Made by a program: the position numbers and the translations under genes | Assembly: GCF_900115605.1 (NCBI RefSeq) | Contig: NZ_FOXC01000021.1 | Coordinates: forward strand, 1-47,850 | DNA from: Halolactibacillus halophilus | GTDB taxonomy: Bacteria > Bacillota > Bacilli > Bacillales > Amphibacillaceae | Reading direction: 5' to 3' | DNA length: 47,850 bases | The notes under the pieces: generated by a model | Told to the model about the DNA's origin: nothing | Seen by the model: the letters and a program-made list of their open reading frames with translations, nothing else | Database searches by the model: none | Shown here: one piece after another, positions 1 to 8,753 of the stretch | Position numbering within the stretch: the first letter of the stretch is position 1 | How the letters are laid out: every line of letters starts with the position of its first letter

Positions 1-43
1 CGTTATAAAGAGTCATTAATTCATGAGTAGATAGTGATGGCAA

Positions 44-544
44 GTGGCATACAAAATTAATTGCCGTTTAACGCAATTCCCTATTGCCAAATACAATTAC
101 AATCACATGAGGGTTGCCTCACATATCACATTATATGGGAAGTTCGGCCAATTCTCCACCCTTAAAGAGCATATGCCATATAACCATCAAGTTTATATCG
201 AACAAACGCCTGAAGAAGCGATTAAATGGGCGACAGGTGTTGGTGAATATACCCTTCAAGTTATTATGTCAATACTTGACCGTTATGATAAGGAAAAGCA
301 AGCAGTAGATATAATTTTCAACCTTAAGAAACTAGAACGAAGGTATTCTAGATATGAGATTGAACGTGCATGTAGGATCGTTTGTCAGTCGACAAACAAT
401 CCTGCAGTTAAAAGTATTTATACGTTGATCCAAGCTAACCGGAAGGAAGATGAACGTGAAGCTACAACACTAAACACTCAAAAAACAGACGCTAATCACG
501 GATTTACTCGTGGAGCCGCCTATTATGGAGGTCGGGATCAATGA
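44..544 (+). pseudogene. istA: IS21-family transposase IstA, C-terminal fragment
   Basis: This is the C-terminal part of an IS21-type transposase, which cuts and joins the element ends together with IstB. The tail carries the family's terminal signature HGFTRGAAYYGG followed by GRDQ. Most of the protein, including the DDE catalytic core, is missing: only about 166 residues are readable against roughly 400-500 in intact family members. The reading frame is closed by two consecutive in-frame stops at 32-37, just upstream of the first possible start (GTG at 44), so the gene is either broken here or starts beyond the window with a frame error. It overlaps istB by 4 bases (ATGA), the usual IS21 coupling. 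Family assignment is firm; whether the whole element is dead cannot be judged from this end alone. Confidence 0.8.
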
Positions 545-1284
545 ATCAACAAAACTATGACAAATTAAAAAGCTTAAAGTTAATGGGTATGGCAGAAGCA
601 TATGAAAATATGTCACAAGGGCAACAGTTCGACGAACTGTCATTTGATGAACGCTTAAGTCTAATGGTTGATCATGAAGAATCCCTTCGTAAAACAAACA
701 AGTTAACGCGATTAATATCAGCCGCTCATTTTCCAATGAAAGCTGCCATTGAAGATATTTTATATCAAGAAGATCGTCGACTAGACAAAGCGTTAATTCT
801 TCAATTAGCAACCGGTAATTACCTGACTGATGGACGAAACATTATTTTCAAAGGTCCATCTGGAAATGGAAAGACGTTTTTCGCCACGGCATTTGGTGTA
901 CAAGCTTGTAGACAGTTTAACAAAGTAGAGTATAAAAGGTTGCCACACCTAGTGGAAGAGTTCAAATTAGCAAAGTATCAAGCAGATGGAAGTTATTTGA
1001 GGCTAATGAAAAAGCTTGTCAAAACAGACTTATTAATACTAGATGAGTGGTTACTGTATCCCTTAGAGAACGAAGAAGCAACGATTATAAATGCGAGGCA
1101 TGAAGCCCAAAAATCGAACATATATTGTTCACAATTAAATATCAGTGGATGGTATGAGAACTTGGGCAATGGTACAGTAGCTGAAGCCATAATGGAGCGC
1201 ATCATTCACAACGCTTACGATATTGAATTGGATGGTAAAATGTCTATGAGAGAGAAGTTAAGTTTTAAGCAAACTGAGCGTTAA
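541..1284 (+). CDS. istB: IS21-family helper ATPase IstB
   Basis: AAA+ ATPase that assists IstA in target selection and transposition of IS21-family elements. Its 247 residues are the normal family length. The Walker A motif GPSGNGKT lies at about residues 105-112 and Walker B LLILDEW at about 164-170. The N-terminal helical domain (KLKSLKLMGMAEAY) and the C-terminal IMERIIHNAYDIELDG block match IstB proteins. The ATG overlaps the istA stop as ATGA, indicating translational coupling. The frame is open throughout, so IstB itself looks intact even though the adjacent istA is broken in this window. A terminator-like hairpin follows 22 bases after the stop. Confidence 0.93.
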   Translation: MNQQNYDKLKSLKLMGMAEAYENMSQGQQFDELSFDERLSLMVDHEESLRKTNKLTRLISAAHFPMKAAIEDILYQEDRRLDKALILQLATGNYLTDGRNIIFKGPSGNGKTFFATAFGVQACRQFNKVEYKRLPHLVEEFKLAKYQADGSYLRLMKKLVKTDLLILDEWLLYPLENEEATIINARHEAQKSNIYCSQLNISGWYENLGNGTVAEAIMERIIHNAYDIELDGKMSMREKLSFKQTER

Positions 1285-1305
1285 TAATGAGGTAATAAAA
1301 CAATA

Positions 1306-1341
1306 GCGATAAAACTAATGGAAATCCCTAAGTTTTATCGC
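1306..1341 (+). terminator. Hairpin downstream of istB
   Basis: A perfect 11-bp inverted repeat (GCGATAAAACT at 1306-1316 and AGTTTTATCGC at 1331-1341) encloses a 14-base loop and is followed by TTCTTTATGTT. It lies 22 bases beyond the istB stop, so it probably terminates IS transcription. The U-tract is imperfect. Confidence 0.55.
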
Positions 1342-1387
1342 TTCTTTATGTTCTGGTAAATTATCTCGCAAAGAGTGGTACACTTGT

Positions 1388-1418
1388 CCGCAATAGGTGG
1401 TAAAAAACACCCGCAATA
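1388..1418. repeat. Probable IS21-element right-end repeats
   Basis: The octamer CCGCAATA occurs twice, at 1388-1395 and 1411-1418, 23 bases apart, just beyond the istB terminator. IS21-family ends usually contain short multiple repeats that bind the transposase. The position and spacing suggest the right end of the element lies near 1375-1435. The exact terminal dinucleotide and target duplication were not identified. Confidence 0.4.
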
Positions 1419-1435
1419 CCCAAAAAAGTATACAC

Positions 1436-1947
1436 GTTTCAATAACTGTTTATTCGTACATTAAAGACCTCAGCAAGCTCATCCTACAGATGAGAGCCAT
1501 GTTTATACTCACCACACGATTTTAATAGAAGCAGTATAACTAGTCTTATCAAGTCAGCACTGATAAACCAAATGAATCTAAAAGAGGCAGTAATGGTTTA
1601 GATCACGCCAGTATTAATCATCTCTATCAGTAAACAATACCATTGTCCTTCACCATTACTTATAGCTAGAATTACTCCCATGACCTAACCTAGGCTATTC
1701 TTTAGAAGTCTGGGTCAGTTCATTAAATCATGTCGTTTTGCTGAAAATAAAACGTTTACACTTAATCAATCCTTAAGGATTTAATTTCGCAGCTTTAAGC
1801 TTTATTATGACTCCTTCTGCATAATACCATTAGCCATGCCAATTTATCATACAAACGTTTTTAAGCAGTAAATAATTTGAAATTAGTTATTCTAAGCTCC
1901 AGTTAGGTAGCTCTTTTCGCCAGATAAAGTTGGTAGTAAAGTAATCA
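1436..1947. other. Non-coding stretch between IS21 end and KAP gene
   Basis: About 500 bases with no open frame of credible length, no ribosome binding site with a start, and no recognisable protein remnant on either strand. The base composition resembles the rest of the accessory region. It is probably decayed sequence. Confidence 0.5.
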
Positions 1948-1966
1948 ATGGCTCAGTTTGAGCCAT
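1948..1966 (-). terminator. Small hairpin downstream of the KAP NTPase gene
   Basis: ATGGCTC (1948-1954) and GAGCCAT (1960-1966) form a 7-bp stem with a 5-base loop. It lies about 50 bases beyond the KAP stop on the minus strand. The following bases (TGATTACTTT) are a weak U-tract, so termination activity is uncertain. Confidence 0.3.
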
Positions 1967-2014
1967 AAAACAAACTAAAACGTTCTGATATTTATGGTGC
2001 GCACTGTCTGTCTA

Positions 2015-3781
2015 TTATTTTTCATTGATAATATACGCTAAAATCTTTGTGAAATCTTTATTTTTATTTTCTAACGTGTCATAGGTTTCTTTATTAAAAT
2101 TGATTCGATTACCTTTTGGTAATTCAAATTTGTAGTCTTCTAAGAAAGCTTCTATATCTTTATGGTCGCTAAGTCTTTTTCCAATAGGTAATTCAATAGA
2201 AATACCGTTCTTTTGTAGATGAAGGTCGACGATTAATGTTTTACCCTCTCGTTTAAATGAGATGGATGATCGGCTCCCCTCAGGTGAAGACTTATACTCC
2301 GCAATAAAATCTCGATTCAAATCTTTAAAAACTTGCTTTATTTTTTCGAACACTTCCTCTGCATGTTCACGAATGATTTGAGTGTCTTCAATTGAAGGCA
2401 TATTATTCTTTCGGCAATGTGCTTCAAATAATTCTTCAAAACTACCATATTCATTCCACTGACTTCCCGTTTTTTTCGTTTTATCTTTCGAGGTCCCTAA
2501 TGATATATTAATAATCTCTGATAACGTTTCATTTTTCAGATGATTCCTGTTTGCAATTTCGATTACTTTATTAAAGAAGGCATCATTCCAGCTTCTACCC
2601 GGTAATTTCTCTACATCAGTATCACCAGTCTCTGTTATATATTCATCTTTTATTCTTTTTAGAATATGGCTTACCATCTCTGGATTTTCTTTGTTATCCT
2701 TTTCTTCGTTATCCTTGATACTATTAAATATAACTATAAACTGAGAATATATGTCTTTATATGACTGTTCCATACAAATAAAACTAAACAATAAAAGGTT
2801 CTCACCTGGGTCAAAATTCTTTATATGTCTATTTAGATTGAAAATATTTAAAACCCGTTTAATCGAGCGAGGATTTTTCCCTACAGACTCTATCAATAGC
2901 TTTTCTAAATCTTCTTTTTTATATTGCTCTTTATTTAAGTTTTTATCCGATAAATAATTATCAATAAACTGCCCGAATTTATAATCCTCTATTGGTGCGC
3001 CAAACGGTACCTGAATAATTTTATCAAAAAAACTATTGGCTTTTTCTAATTCCTTATGATTATTCATATCAAAATTATACTTATCTGAAATTCCGCGAAT
3101 GACGACGTCATGATCAATAGCGAGTACAAATACACATTTCTCAACGTCTAAAATCACTTTTATAGTTTCTAGTAGTTCAACCGCTCTTTTTGGTTCAATT
3201 CGGTCTAAGTCATCTACATAGATAATGATCCTTTTTATTTCGTCTTTTGTCACCTCATTAATCAATTCTTTAAATTCATTTTTAATTATTTCAATTTGAT
3301 TAAAGACATCTTCTTTACCACTGGTGAATTTAGACAAATCAATACCGAATTTATTTATAGCAAAACCATTACCGACATCTCTAGCGATGCTCAATAGATT
3401 ATGTATTCGTTTCTTCATTTTACGTTCTTTAAAACTAAGCTTTCTTTGGTTTCCTTTATAACCTTCATAAATTTGTGAAACCAATCTACTTAAAAAAATA
3501 ATTGGTAATTGTTCATCATAAGAAAATAATGAGAATTGCCACACATCAAACCATATATTCAATGCCTTTTTAGAATCTGACTTATCATTATTAGCTTTAA
3601 TCCTTGCTTCCACTTGCCGCATTATTGATGTCTTTCCAGCTCCCCATTCACCTTTGATTGATAAAGTTAATGGTGTTTCACACGCCGTTAAAAAGTCAGT
3701 AAGTCCCTTAACATAGCGATCAATTTCTAATTCATCTGTCATTGCTGGTTGATCGGAAAGATGAAACGTTGTATCGGTCAT
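2015..3781 (-). CDS. KAP-family P-loop NTPase
   Basis: A 588-residue STAND-like NTPase of the KAP family (Pfam KAP_NTPase). This family includes the plasmid phage-exclusion protein PifA, and many members sit in defence or mobile regions. The Walker A motif GEWGAGKT lies at about residues 44-51 and Walker B IIIYVDDLDR at about 184-193, followed by the family-typical VELLETIKVILDVEKCVFVLAIDHD segment. No membrane segment is obvious, unlike many KAP proteins that carry them inside the NTPase domain. The start chosen is the ATG at 3781, because AGGAGG lies 9-10 bases upstream. A longer frame from GTG at 3802 would place that ribosome binding site inside the gene. The physiological role is unknown; defence is a possibility from family and context only. 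Confidence 0.85.
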   Translation of the reverse strand: MTDTTFHLSDQPAMTDELEIDRYVKGLTDFLTACETPLTLSIKGEWGAGKTSIMRQVEARIKANNDKSDSKKALNIWFDVWQFSLFSYDEQLPIIFLSRLVSQIYEGYKGNQRKLSFKERKMKKRIHNLLSIARDVGNGFAINKFGIDLSKFTSGKEDVFNQIEIIKNEFKELINEVTKDEIKRIIIYVDDLDRIEPKRAVELLETIKVILDVEKCVFVLAIDHDVVIRGISDKYNFDMNNHKELEKANSFFDKIIQVPFGAPIEDYKFGQFIDNYLSDKNLNKEQYKKEDLEKLLIESVGKNPRSIKRVLNIFNLNRHIKNFDPGENLLLFSFICMEQSYKDIYSQFIVIFNSIKDNEEKDNKENPEMVSHILKRIKDEYITETGDTDVEKLPGRSWNDAFFNKVIEIANRNHLKNETLSEIINISLGTSKDKTKKTGSQWNEYGSFEELFEAHCRKNNMPSIEDTQIIREHAEEVFEKIKQVFKDLNRDFIAEYKSSPEGSRSSISFKREGKTLIVDLHLQKNGISIELPIGKRLSDHKDIEAFLEDYKFELPKGNRINFNKETYDTLENKNKDFTKILAYIINEK

Positions 3782-3822
3782 AGTAATAATCCTCCTATTC
3801 ACTTATTGTTTATTTCACAAGT

Positions 3823-3853
3823 ATAATAGAGATTAAACTAATAGTTAGTCTAA
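3823..3853 (-). promoter_or_regulatory. Promoter -10 with palindrome upstream of the KAP gene
   Basis: A TATTAT -10-like box on the minus strand (3823-3828) lies 42 bases upstream of the KAP ATG. Directly upstream is a 21-bp imperfect palindrome at 3833-3853, with 9-base arms TTAGACTAA and TTAGTTTAA around a 3-base centre (8 of 9 positions pair). A palindrome in the -10/-35 spacer is a typical repressor operator position. No matching regulator is identified. Confidence 0.4.
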
Positions 3854-4035
3854 ACATCATTCACCAATTCATTTCAAAAGATGAAAATATATACTTGTTT
3901 ATATTTCAATTGTAACACTATTTTCCATGGTTAGTCAGGAATTTTTTAACTTCTCTAACTTTTTTAAAAAAATTATTATATTCCGCTTTGATCTCGTCAT
4001 GAAGATGCATCTCTTCGGTTATTCTCTCTTAAAGG

Positions 4036-4122
4036 TCATCTATTTAGACCGAAAGCATTCCGACTAAAAACCAGTTGAAGTTCATTTAGCATTTCAACTG
4101 TCTTGTCCAACAGCTCGATCAT
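4036..4122 (-). CDS. Possible 28-residue small protein or gene remnant
   Basis: A short frame of 28 codons plus stop starts at ATG 4122, 15 bases after the stop of the pRiA4b ORF-3-like gene. It encodes an amphipathic helix-like peptide (MIELLDKTVEMLNELQLVF). There is no strong ribosome binding site (AACAAGAA precedes the ATG). It may be a small protein coupled to the gene before it or the decayed end of a larger gene. No family is recognised. Confidence 0.25.
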   Translation of the reverse strand: MIELLDKTVEMLNELQLVFSRNAFGLNR

Positions 4123-4136
4123 TTCTTGTTAAAAGT

Positions 4137-4868
4137 CTACGTCCGATATTTATCTTCAATAACGTGATAGTGTTGATGATTGATCTTATCCCATTCGGTC
4201 TTTTTATAATTAATCGCTTTCAAGCGACCATTGATATGATTTGGATCATATTCGCTAAAAAACATCACATCTGCCCAAGCTTTTATTTCTTTATACTCTG
4301 GATGGTCAGGTTGATGATAAATCTCTAAAAAGTCATCAAAGCCATCGATTCCACCAACACCTTCAGGAGGTGCTGTTTCTTTGCCATCTAATAGCGTCGG
4401 AAAGCCGAAGTAATAATCATCAACAACATCTTCAAGTCTCACGACAAACCACCAATCATCACCGAAATCATAATTATACCTAATTACTTTATGTTGCTCC
4501 AAGTAATCATCGATTTTTAATCCTGACGGCTTTCGTACTTCTACTTTTAATAATTCTAACCGTCGTTCTTCAAAACGTTTTCTGCGAGTAGGTATGTCTT
4601 TTAACCTCTCTTCATAAGACTGTTTATTCTTTTTATAATGATGATGTTCAAGGTATCTCACATCATCATTAGTGACAATCTGGTTGTCTTTCACTAAATC
4701 AAATGCATACAAGTGATACCCATTACTCGGATAACCACTTTGAAAGTTTGTTACATTTTGAATCACATCATGTAGCCTTTTATACGTCGCACCTGCTGGC
4801 ATAATGACTTTTCGCCAGATAGATGGATAAGATCCTTCTAGTTCTATCGTGATAATATAAGCTTTCAA
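4137..4868 (-). CDS. Plasmid pRiA4b ORF-3-like protein
   Basis: A 243-residue protein of the pRiA4b ORF-3 family (PF07929), whose members are often plasmid- or transposon-borne and have no established function. It shows the family's N-terminal block IWRKVIMPAGATYKRLHDVIQ at about residues 18-38 and the characteristic YNYDFGDDWWF motif at about 131-141, followed by acidic FPTLLDGKETAPPE. The central 45-residue segment (about 75-120) is highly charged and probably helical. The ATG is preceded by GAAGGGGATGAAAG. It stands alone between the KAP gene and an unknown gene, in an accessory region flanked by IS elements. Confidence 0.8.
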   Translation of the reverse strand: MKAYIITIELEGSYPSIWRKVIMPAGATYKRLHDVIQNVTNFQSGYPSNGYHLYAFDLVKDNQIVTNDDVRYLEHHHYKKNKQSYEERLKDIPTRRKRFEERRLELLKVEVRKPSGLKIDDYLEQHKVIRYNYDFGDDWWFVVRLEDVVDDYYFGFPTLLDGKETAPPEGVGGIDGFDDFLEIYHQPDHPEYKEIKAWADVMFFSEYDPNHINGRLKAINYKKTEWDKINHQHYHVIEDKYRT

Positions 4869-4937
4869 TATCTTTCATCCCCTTCGGTCAGTCACTAATA
4901 GCAATGAACGTTTAATTTACTGATTCATCAACTCGCC

Positions 4938-5399
4938 CTACTGACGAATAATCTTAACTTGAAGTCTCTTACGTTTACGACATTGATTTTTAAATTCCTT
5001 TCTTGCTTCTTTATTTCCTATTAAAGTCAGCGTCGTCGCAAGTGTATCGTTATCGATAGAACGATATAAATCGTTAATTTTTCTCTTAATATAACTCGCA
5101 AAGTAAAAGGTAAGTACGTCTCTATCCCCATCAAATGTTTTATTACTTATATACCAATCAACTAGACGCTCAACATGAATCTCATCTGGCATTAGAAAGC
5201 CCCCGTCAAGATACTGTGCTGAGCCAATAATGGTGTTGACTGTGTTGGTTGCTGACATAACACAACTTCCACCTAAGTGCTCATAATGTTCTTTACCTTT
5301 ATATTGAGATGCATAATATTTTACGAGTTTGATTGCTTCGTTCATTTCCGTTTTAATTGTTTGTATATCAGCTAGTGTTAACTTAATCGACTCACTCAC
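4938..5399 (-). CDS. Unknown 153-residue protein
   Basis: I do not recognise this family. The protein is soluble, largely alpha-helical by composition, and ends in a strongly basic tail (CRKRKRLQVKIIRQ). It has no signal peptide or membrane segment. Translation starts at a GTG (5397-5399), preceded by GGGGGGATAAA, which gives a good Shine-Dalgarno. It lies 169 bases downstream of the AbiEi-like gene on the same strand and may be co-transcribed with it. It shows no nucleotidyltransferase motif (no GSxxxG...DxD pattern), so it is not an AbiEii toxin of the usual type. Confidence 0.6.
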   Translation of the reverse strand: MSESIKLTLADIQTIKTEMNEAIKLVKYYASQYKGKEHYEHLGGSCVMSATNTVNTIIGSAQYLDGGFLMPDEIHVERLVDWYISNKTFDGDRDVLTFYFASYIKRKINDLYRSIDNDTLATTLTLIGNKEARKEFKNQCRKRKRLQVKIIRQ

Positions 5400-5568
5400 T
5401 TTATCCCCCCTATTTTATAAGAGAATTACCCTTTTGTTTTCCTATTAGAAAGACGTTGCTAAAAAAACATAAACCAGATGATTGATTTTCCACTATATAC
5501 GCCATATATACATCATTTAGCTTTCTTAAAGATACTTCTTTCAAGTAACTTACTAAGCGACACTACGA

Positions 5569-6318
5569 CTAATCAATCTTATTATACTGATTAACCAACG
5601 TTTCCGGAACAATCATTTGCCACTTCTTGACGTAACTACCACTATCTTTAGCTTGTTTTGAAAAGAACCGACTACTTTCTCCAATTTGTTTTAGGCATGT
5701 ATTTAGACATAATGGTTGGTTCGTTACTTTTAAATGTCCTATCTCAATAAGAAACCCGCACTTTTGATACAGGATATGTTTGTTTCGTTCAGCTAGCCGT
5801 GTTATTAAGTCTTCTGCTTTGAGCGCACGTGCACTTAGGAGCGCTGTCAAAAAAGTGTCTAACGACAACCACTTATCCATGTATTCGATTAGATCTAAAG
5901 TAGTATCAAGATAATCGGTATATCGTCTACCTTTTGTTTCAATAAGACGCGCTCTTTTTTGTTCTTGTTTAGGTTTAAATAAAACACCTTCAATTTCGAC
6001 TGATTTAAAAGCTTTTTCCACACCAATCATAAGGGTGTCTAAATCACACACTGTAATGCCATGGAAACGACAGGCATATAAACCAATGATATAAGCATCA
6101 TCATTCACACCACAAGCAATGTCCTCGACAGAAGCAATAAGTTTGCCATCATGATTAAGTATGCCATATAAATTAAACGGCAATTTTTGGATTTTCGCTT
6201 CCTTTAGCAATCGCTTTAACTGCATGTAAGTTATTCGTTCACTTTTGAGGTAAGCTTTTAAATCTTGCGATTTAAAGAGCGGGTGTTTAGTTAACCAATC
6301 AATGAGATGTTGTTCCAT
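5569..6318 (-). CDS. AbiEi-like antitoxin / winged-helix regulator (orphan)
   Basis: The 249-residue layout resembles AbiEi antitoxins of type IV toxin-antitoxin systems, which repress their own operon and counteract the nucleotidyltransferase AbiEii. There is an N-terminal helix-turn-helix-like part (about 15-60, ending in a short strand LYGILNHDGKL) and a segment DDAYIIGLYACRFHGI at about 74-89, equivalent to the family's 'YISHySALxxHG' block. A central part has RYTDYLDTTLDLIEY in place of the 'TDxERTxxD' motif, and there is a late KCGFLIE block. The similarity is by pattern only. No AbiEii gene is adjacent; the next gene on the strand is unrelated. AGAGGAG lies about 9 bases before the ATG. 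An orphan regulator or a divergent system are both possible. Confidence 0.55.
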   Translation of the reverse strand: MEQHLIDWLTKHPLFKSQDLKAYLKSERITYMQLKRLLKEAKIQKLPFNLYGILNHDGKLIASVEDIACGVNDDAYIIGLYACRFHGITVCDLDTLMIGVEKAFKSVEIEGVLFKPKQEQKRARLIETKGRRYTDYLDTTLDLIEYMDKWLSLDTFLTALLSARALKAEDLITRLAERNKHILYQKCGFLIEIGHLKVTNQPLCLNTCLKQIGESSRFFSKQAKDSGSYVKKWQMIVPETLVNQYNKID

Positions 6319-6521
6319 TTTCTTCTCTCCTCTCTATCAAGAAAATCATTGCGGTTTGACTCAGATATACATTTTGTTTTTTCAGATTAGACTACCATTT
6401 TAGCAAAATTAATTCGTAACCGATGTGATGGATATACAACTTTATTTTTAAGATTTATTTTACGTAATTTCAATATTGTGTTAGTCTAAGTTAAGTTAGC
6501 TTTTAGAAGTTGGAGGAGAAG

Positions 6522-7963
6522 ATGGTATACAATAAAGCACTCTATGATAAAATACATAAGTTACTTAAGAAGAAAGTATCGCACCGTGAGGTGGCGAAAC
6601 AATGTAGTGTCAATAAAAACACAGTAACAGCCCTAATCGATAGAAAAATGGCGACCAATTCAATTTATCCCTCGCGATTAAAATTATCTGCGTACAATCA
6701 TGATTTAAAACCTATCACAACTCAAATAAGATATTATTTAACAATCAAACGCAGAACCTATGAAAAACATAAGCATATCTCTTTAACGAAACAAGAAATC
6801 TATGTACTTATCAAACATGATTTTCCTAACATCTCAAAGCGAAAGTTTGATTATTTACATAAAAGTGAATCAAATAAGCAACGAGAGGGCTATTTAACCT
6901 TGCGTTATTCGCCTGGTTACACGGTTCAATTTGATTGGGGAAAATGAAATTAAACCTTCAAGGGGAAAATCGATATATATTATTTGCGGTCTTTACTTTC
7001 CCGTATAGCCTTCACCAAGTGTGTTTTATCTCACTGAAAGAAGATAGTCAAAATTTCAGTGACATCTTTTCACGTTTTACTGATAGAGTAGGTGGAACAC
7101 CTACTGAATTACTCGTTGATAATATGCGCCTAGCTAGAAAGAAACAAACAGATTCATCAAAGGAAAAGCAACTCACGCGACTTTTTAATGAATTAGCGGA
7201 TTATTATCAATTCAATGTAAGATTTTGTGCAAATCAAGCACCGAATCAAAAAAGCTAGGTAGAAACGGGTGTTAAAGTAGTTCAAAACATTATCAAACAA
7301 AGCTATGAGGAAACATTTGACTCACTTGAAAAAATTGAATCCATTATCAATGAGAAACTACATGCAATTAATCAAAAAATACACCCGTCAAAAGCTAACA
7401 CAAGAAAGCAACTATTCATCGAAGAACAAGCTTTACTCCATTCTTTACCAAACAAATCTTTTACTTTCTTTCATCAAGTTGAACGCATTGTTCATAAAAA
7501 GACAGGTGCTGTCACTTTTAAAAAATCAAAATTTTTAGTTCCTAAAAGTGAACAGAGTAAACGTGTCACCATTCGTTATAACCAAAAGCATCTCTATATT
7601 ATTTCAGACATTGATGAAATCATCGCCAAGTATCATTATCCTCAATATGATGTGACAACAAAGAAGCAACTGAAATTACGAATATGGTATTGTATCGATC
7701 GCATTAGATCAAAACGCCGTGGCTTTGAATACAGTGAAGAATATCATTTAATGCCTAAATGGCTTAAACAAGTTTATCATTATGTTTATCAATGTGATCC
7801 GATCAGTTTTGCGAATTTTTTAGAGTTAGCGACACACACACCAAAAGATATGTTAAAGAGAGCATTAAACTATCACAAAACAGACATACAAAATATAACA
7901 GCTGATCAACTTGAACTCTTTATTTTTGAATTTTCAAATAAATATAGACCGAAGAACCTCTAG
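6522..7963 (+). pseudogene. istA: IS21-type transposase IstA with frameshift and amber stop
   Basis: An almost full-length IstA-type transposase (about 480 codons) that is broken in two places. Residues follow the family order: N-terminal helix-turn-helix (SHREVAKQCSVNKNTVTALI), first catalytic Asp in VQFDWG, second Asp in PTELLVDNMR, and catalytic Glu in the NQKS-stop-VET block. A one-base deletion in the GGGGAAAA run at 6937-6944 shifts the frame right after the first Asp. A TAG at 7256-7258 stops translation directly before the catalytic Glu, and the frame then continues openly to 7963. The start is ATG 6522, preceded by GGAGGAGAAG. No istB follows, and the C-terminal FTRGAAYY signature is absent. 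Confidence 0.8.
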
Positions 7964-7975
7964 TAGGTTCTTTTT
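7952..7975 (+). terminator. Intrinsic terminator at the end of the istA pseudogene
   Basis: AAGAACCT (7952-7959) and AGGTTCTT (7965-7972) form an 8-bp stem with a CTAGT loop followed by TTTTTC. The loop contains the stop codon. It also lies between two convergent genes, but only the plus strand has the U-tract. Confidence 0.75.
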
Positions 7976-7976
7976 C

Positions 7977-8753
7977 TTATCTGTATTTGTCCCAGGCTGT
8001 CCCAGTTTTAATGTGACTTTTTGCGGTCGGGTAATTGAAAAAATACACTTTTCTAATAACATCTAAAAAGTTAAAATTTAGCTTTGGATTCTCAAAACCA
8101 AGATTTTCAAATAATGAGGCATTACTATTAACACGCTTCTCAAACTCATCTAATCTTATATAAGCTGACTTTGCCTTGATGACTTTTCGCTCAAAAGCCT
8201 CTTGTTCATTCTGACTAGAATGATTTTTAAGATACTCATGATATGAATCACAGAGTTGGGATAACAAATATTCTGCCGCACATCCTAGCATTGTACTGGC
8301 TGCAAGTCTATTGTTTCTGATTGCGCACTCACACGCTTCATAAAGATAAGATTTTTCAATTTCATCGAGACCTAATGAAAAAACTTCTGTTATAAATGAT
8401 TGGTAAACAGAACCTTCCACAATCTCTTTTTCAATTTCCTCTATCTCAATAGTAGTGACCTTTGCCGCTAGCACTGTAATAACAACATCGGTTGCCATAT
8501 ATTCATCGTCATCTTCATATATTTCAAAACTTAAAGTCCTTAAAAGATCAATTTCTTTTTCCAATAAGGTTTTAAATTCTATTGGCGTTTTTATATTTAT
8601 GTTCATCTTTCGCTGATAACTAACAACACCAGAAAACGACCAGAGCTTGTCATATACAATTCTAGAACGCTTGATGATATTACTGAGTTCCTGCTTACCT
8701 TTGATATCAAGATATTTTATTAGTGTATAATGAAAATCTCTTTCTGGCGTCAT
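7977..8753 (-). CDS. Unknown 258-residue helical protein (possible HEPN-like fold)
   Basis: No family could be firmly recognised. The protein is acidic and helical, without membrane segments. Its second half (about 140-245) contains ECAIRNNRLAASTMLGCAAEYLLSQLCDSY, then a charged linker and FLDVIRKVYFFNYPTAKSH. This is the general layout of some HEPN/DUF4145-like domains, where a late Rx4-6H motif is expected. That motif is not present in canonical form here, so the idea is weak. AGGAGAG lies about 7 bases before the ATG at 8753. The stop lies a few bases from the convergent istA terminator. It is the last gene before the repeat patch next to the capsule locus. Confidence 0.5.
   Translation of the reverse strand: MTPERDFHYTLIKYLDIKGKQELSNIIKRSRIVYDKLWSFSGVVSYQRKMNINIKTPIEFKTLLEKEIDLLRTLSFEIYEDDDEYMATDVVITVLAAKVTTIEIEEIEKEIVEGSVYQSFITEVFSLGLDEIEKSYLYEACECAIRNNRLAASTMLGCAAEYLLSQLCDSYHEYLKNHSSQNEQEAFERKVIKAKSAYIRLDEFEKRVNSNASLFENLGFENPKLNFNFLDVIRKVYFFNYPTAKSHIKTGTAWDKYR

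Noticed and set aside
4938-5399. AbiEii nucleotidyltransferase toxin partner for the AbiEi-like gene
   Set aside because: The 153-residue protein has no nucleotidyltransferase motif and is about half the usual AbiEii length.
6930-6947. Programmed -1 or +1 frameshift in the second istA at GGGGAAAA
   Set aside because: IS21-family istA is normally a single frame, and a separate in-frame amber codon downstream shows the gene is decayed anyway.
7977-8753. Confident HEPN nuclease assignment for the 258-residue protein
   Set aside because: The helical layout is suggestive, but the Rx4-6H motif is not found in the expected place, so it is left as unknown.
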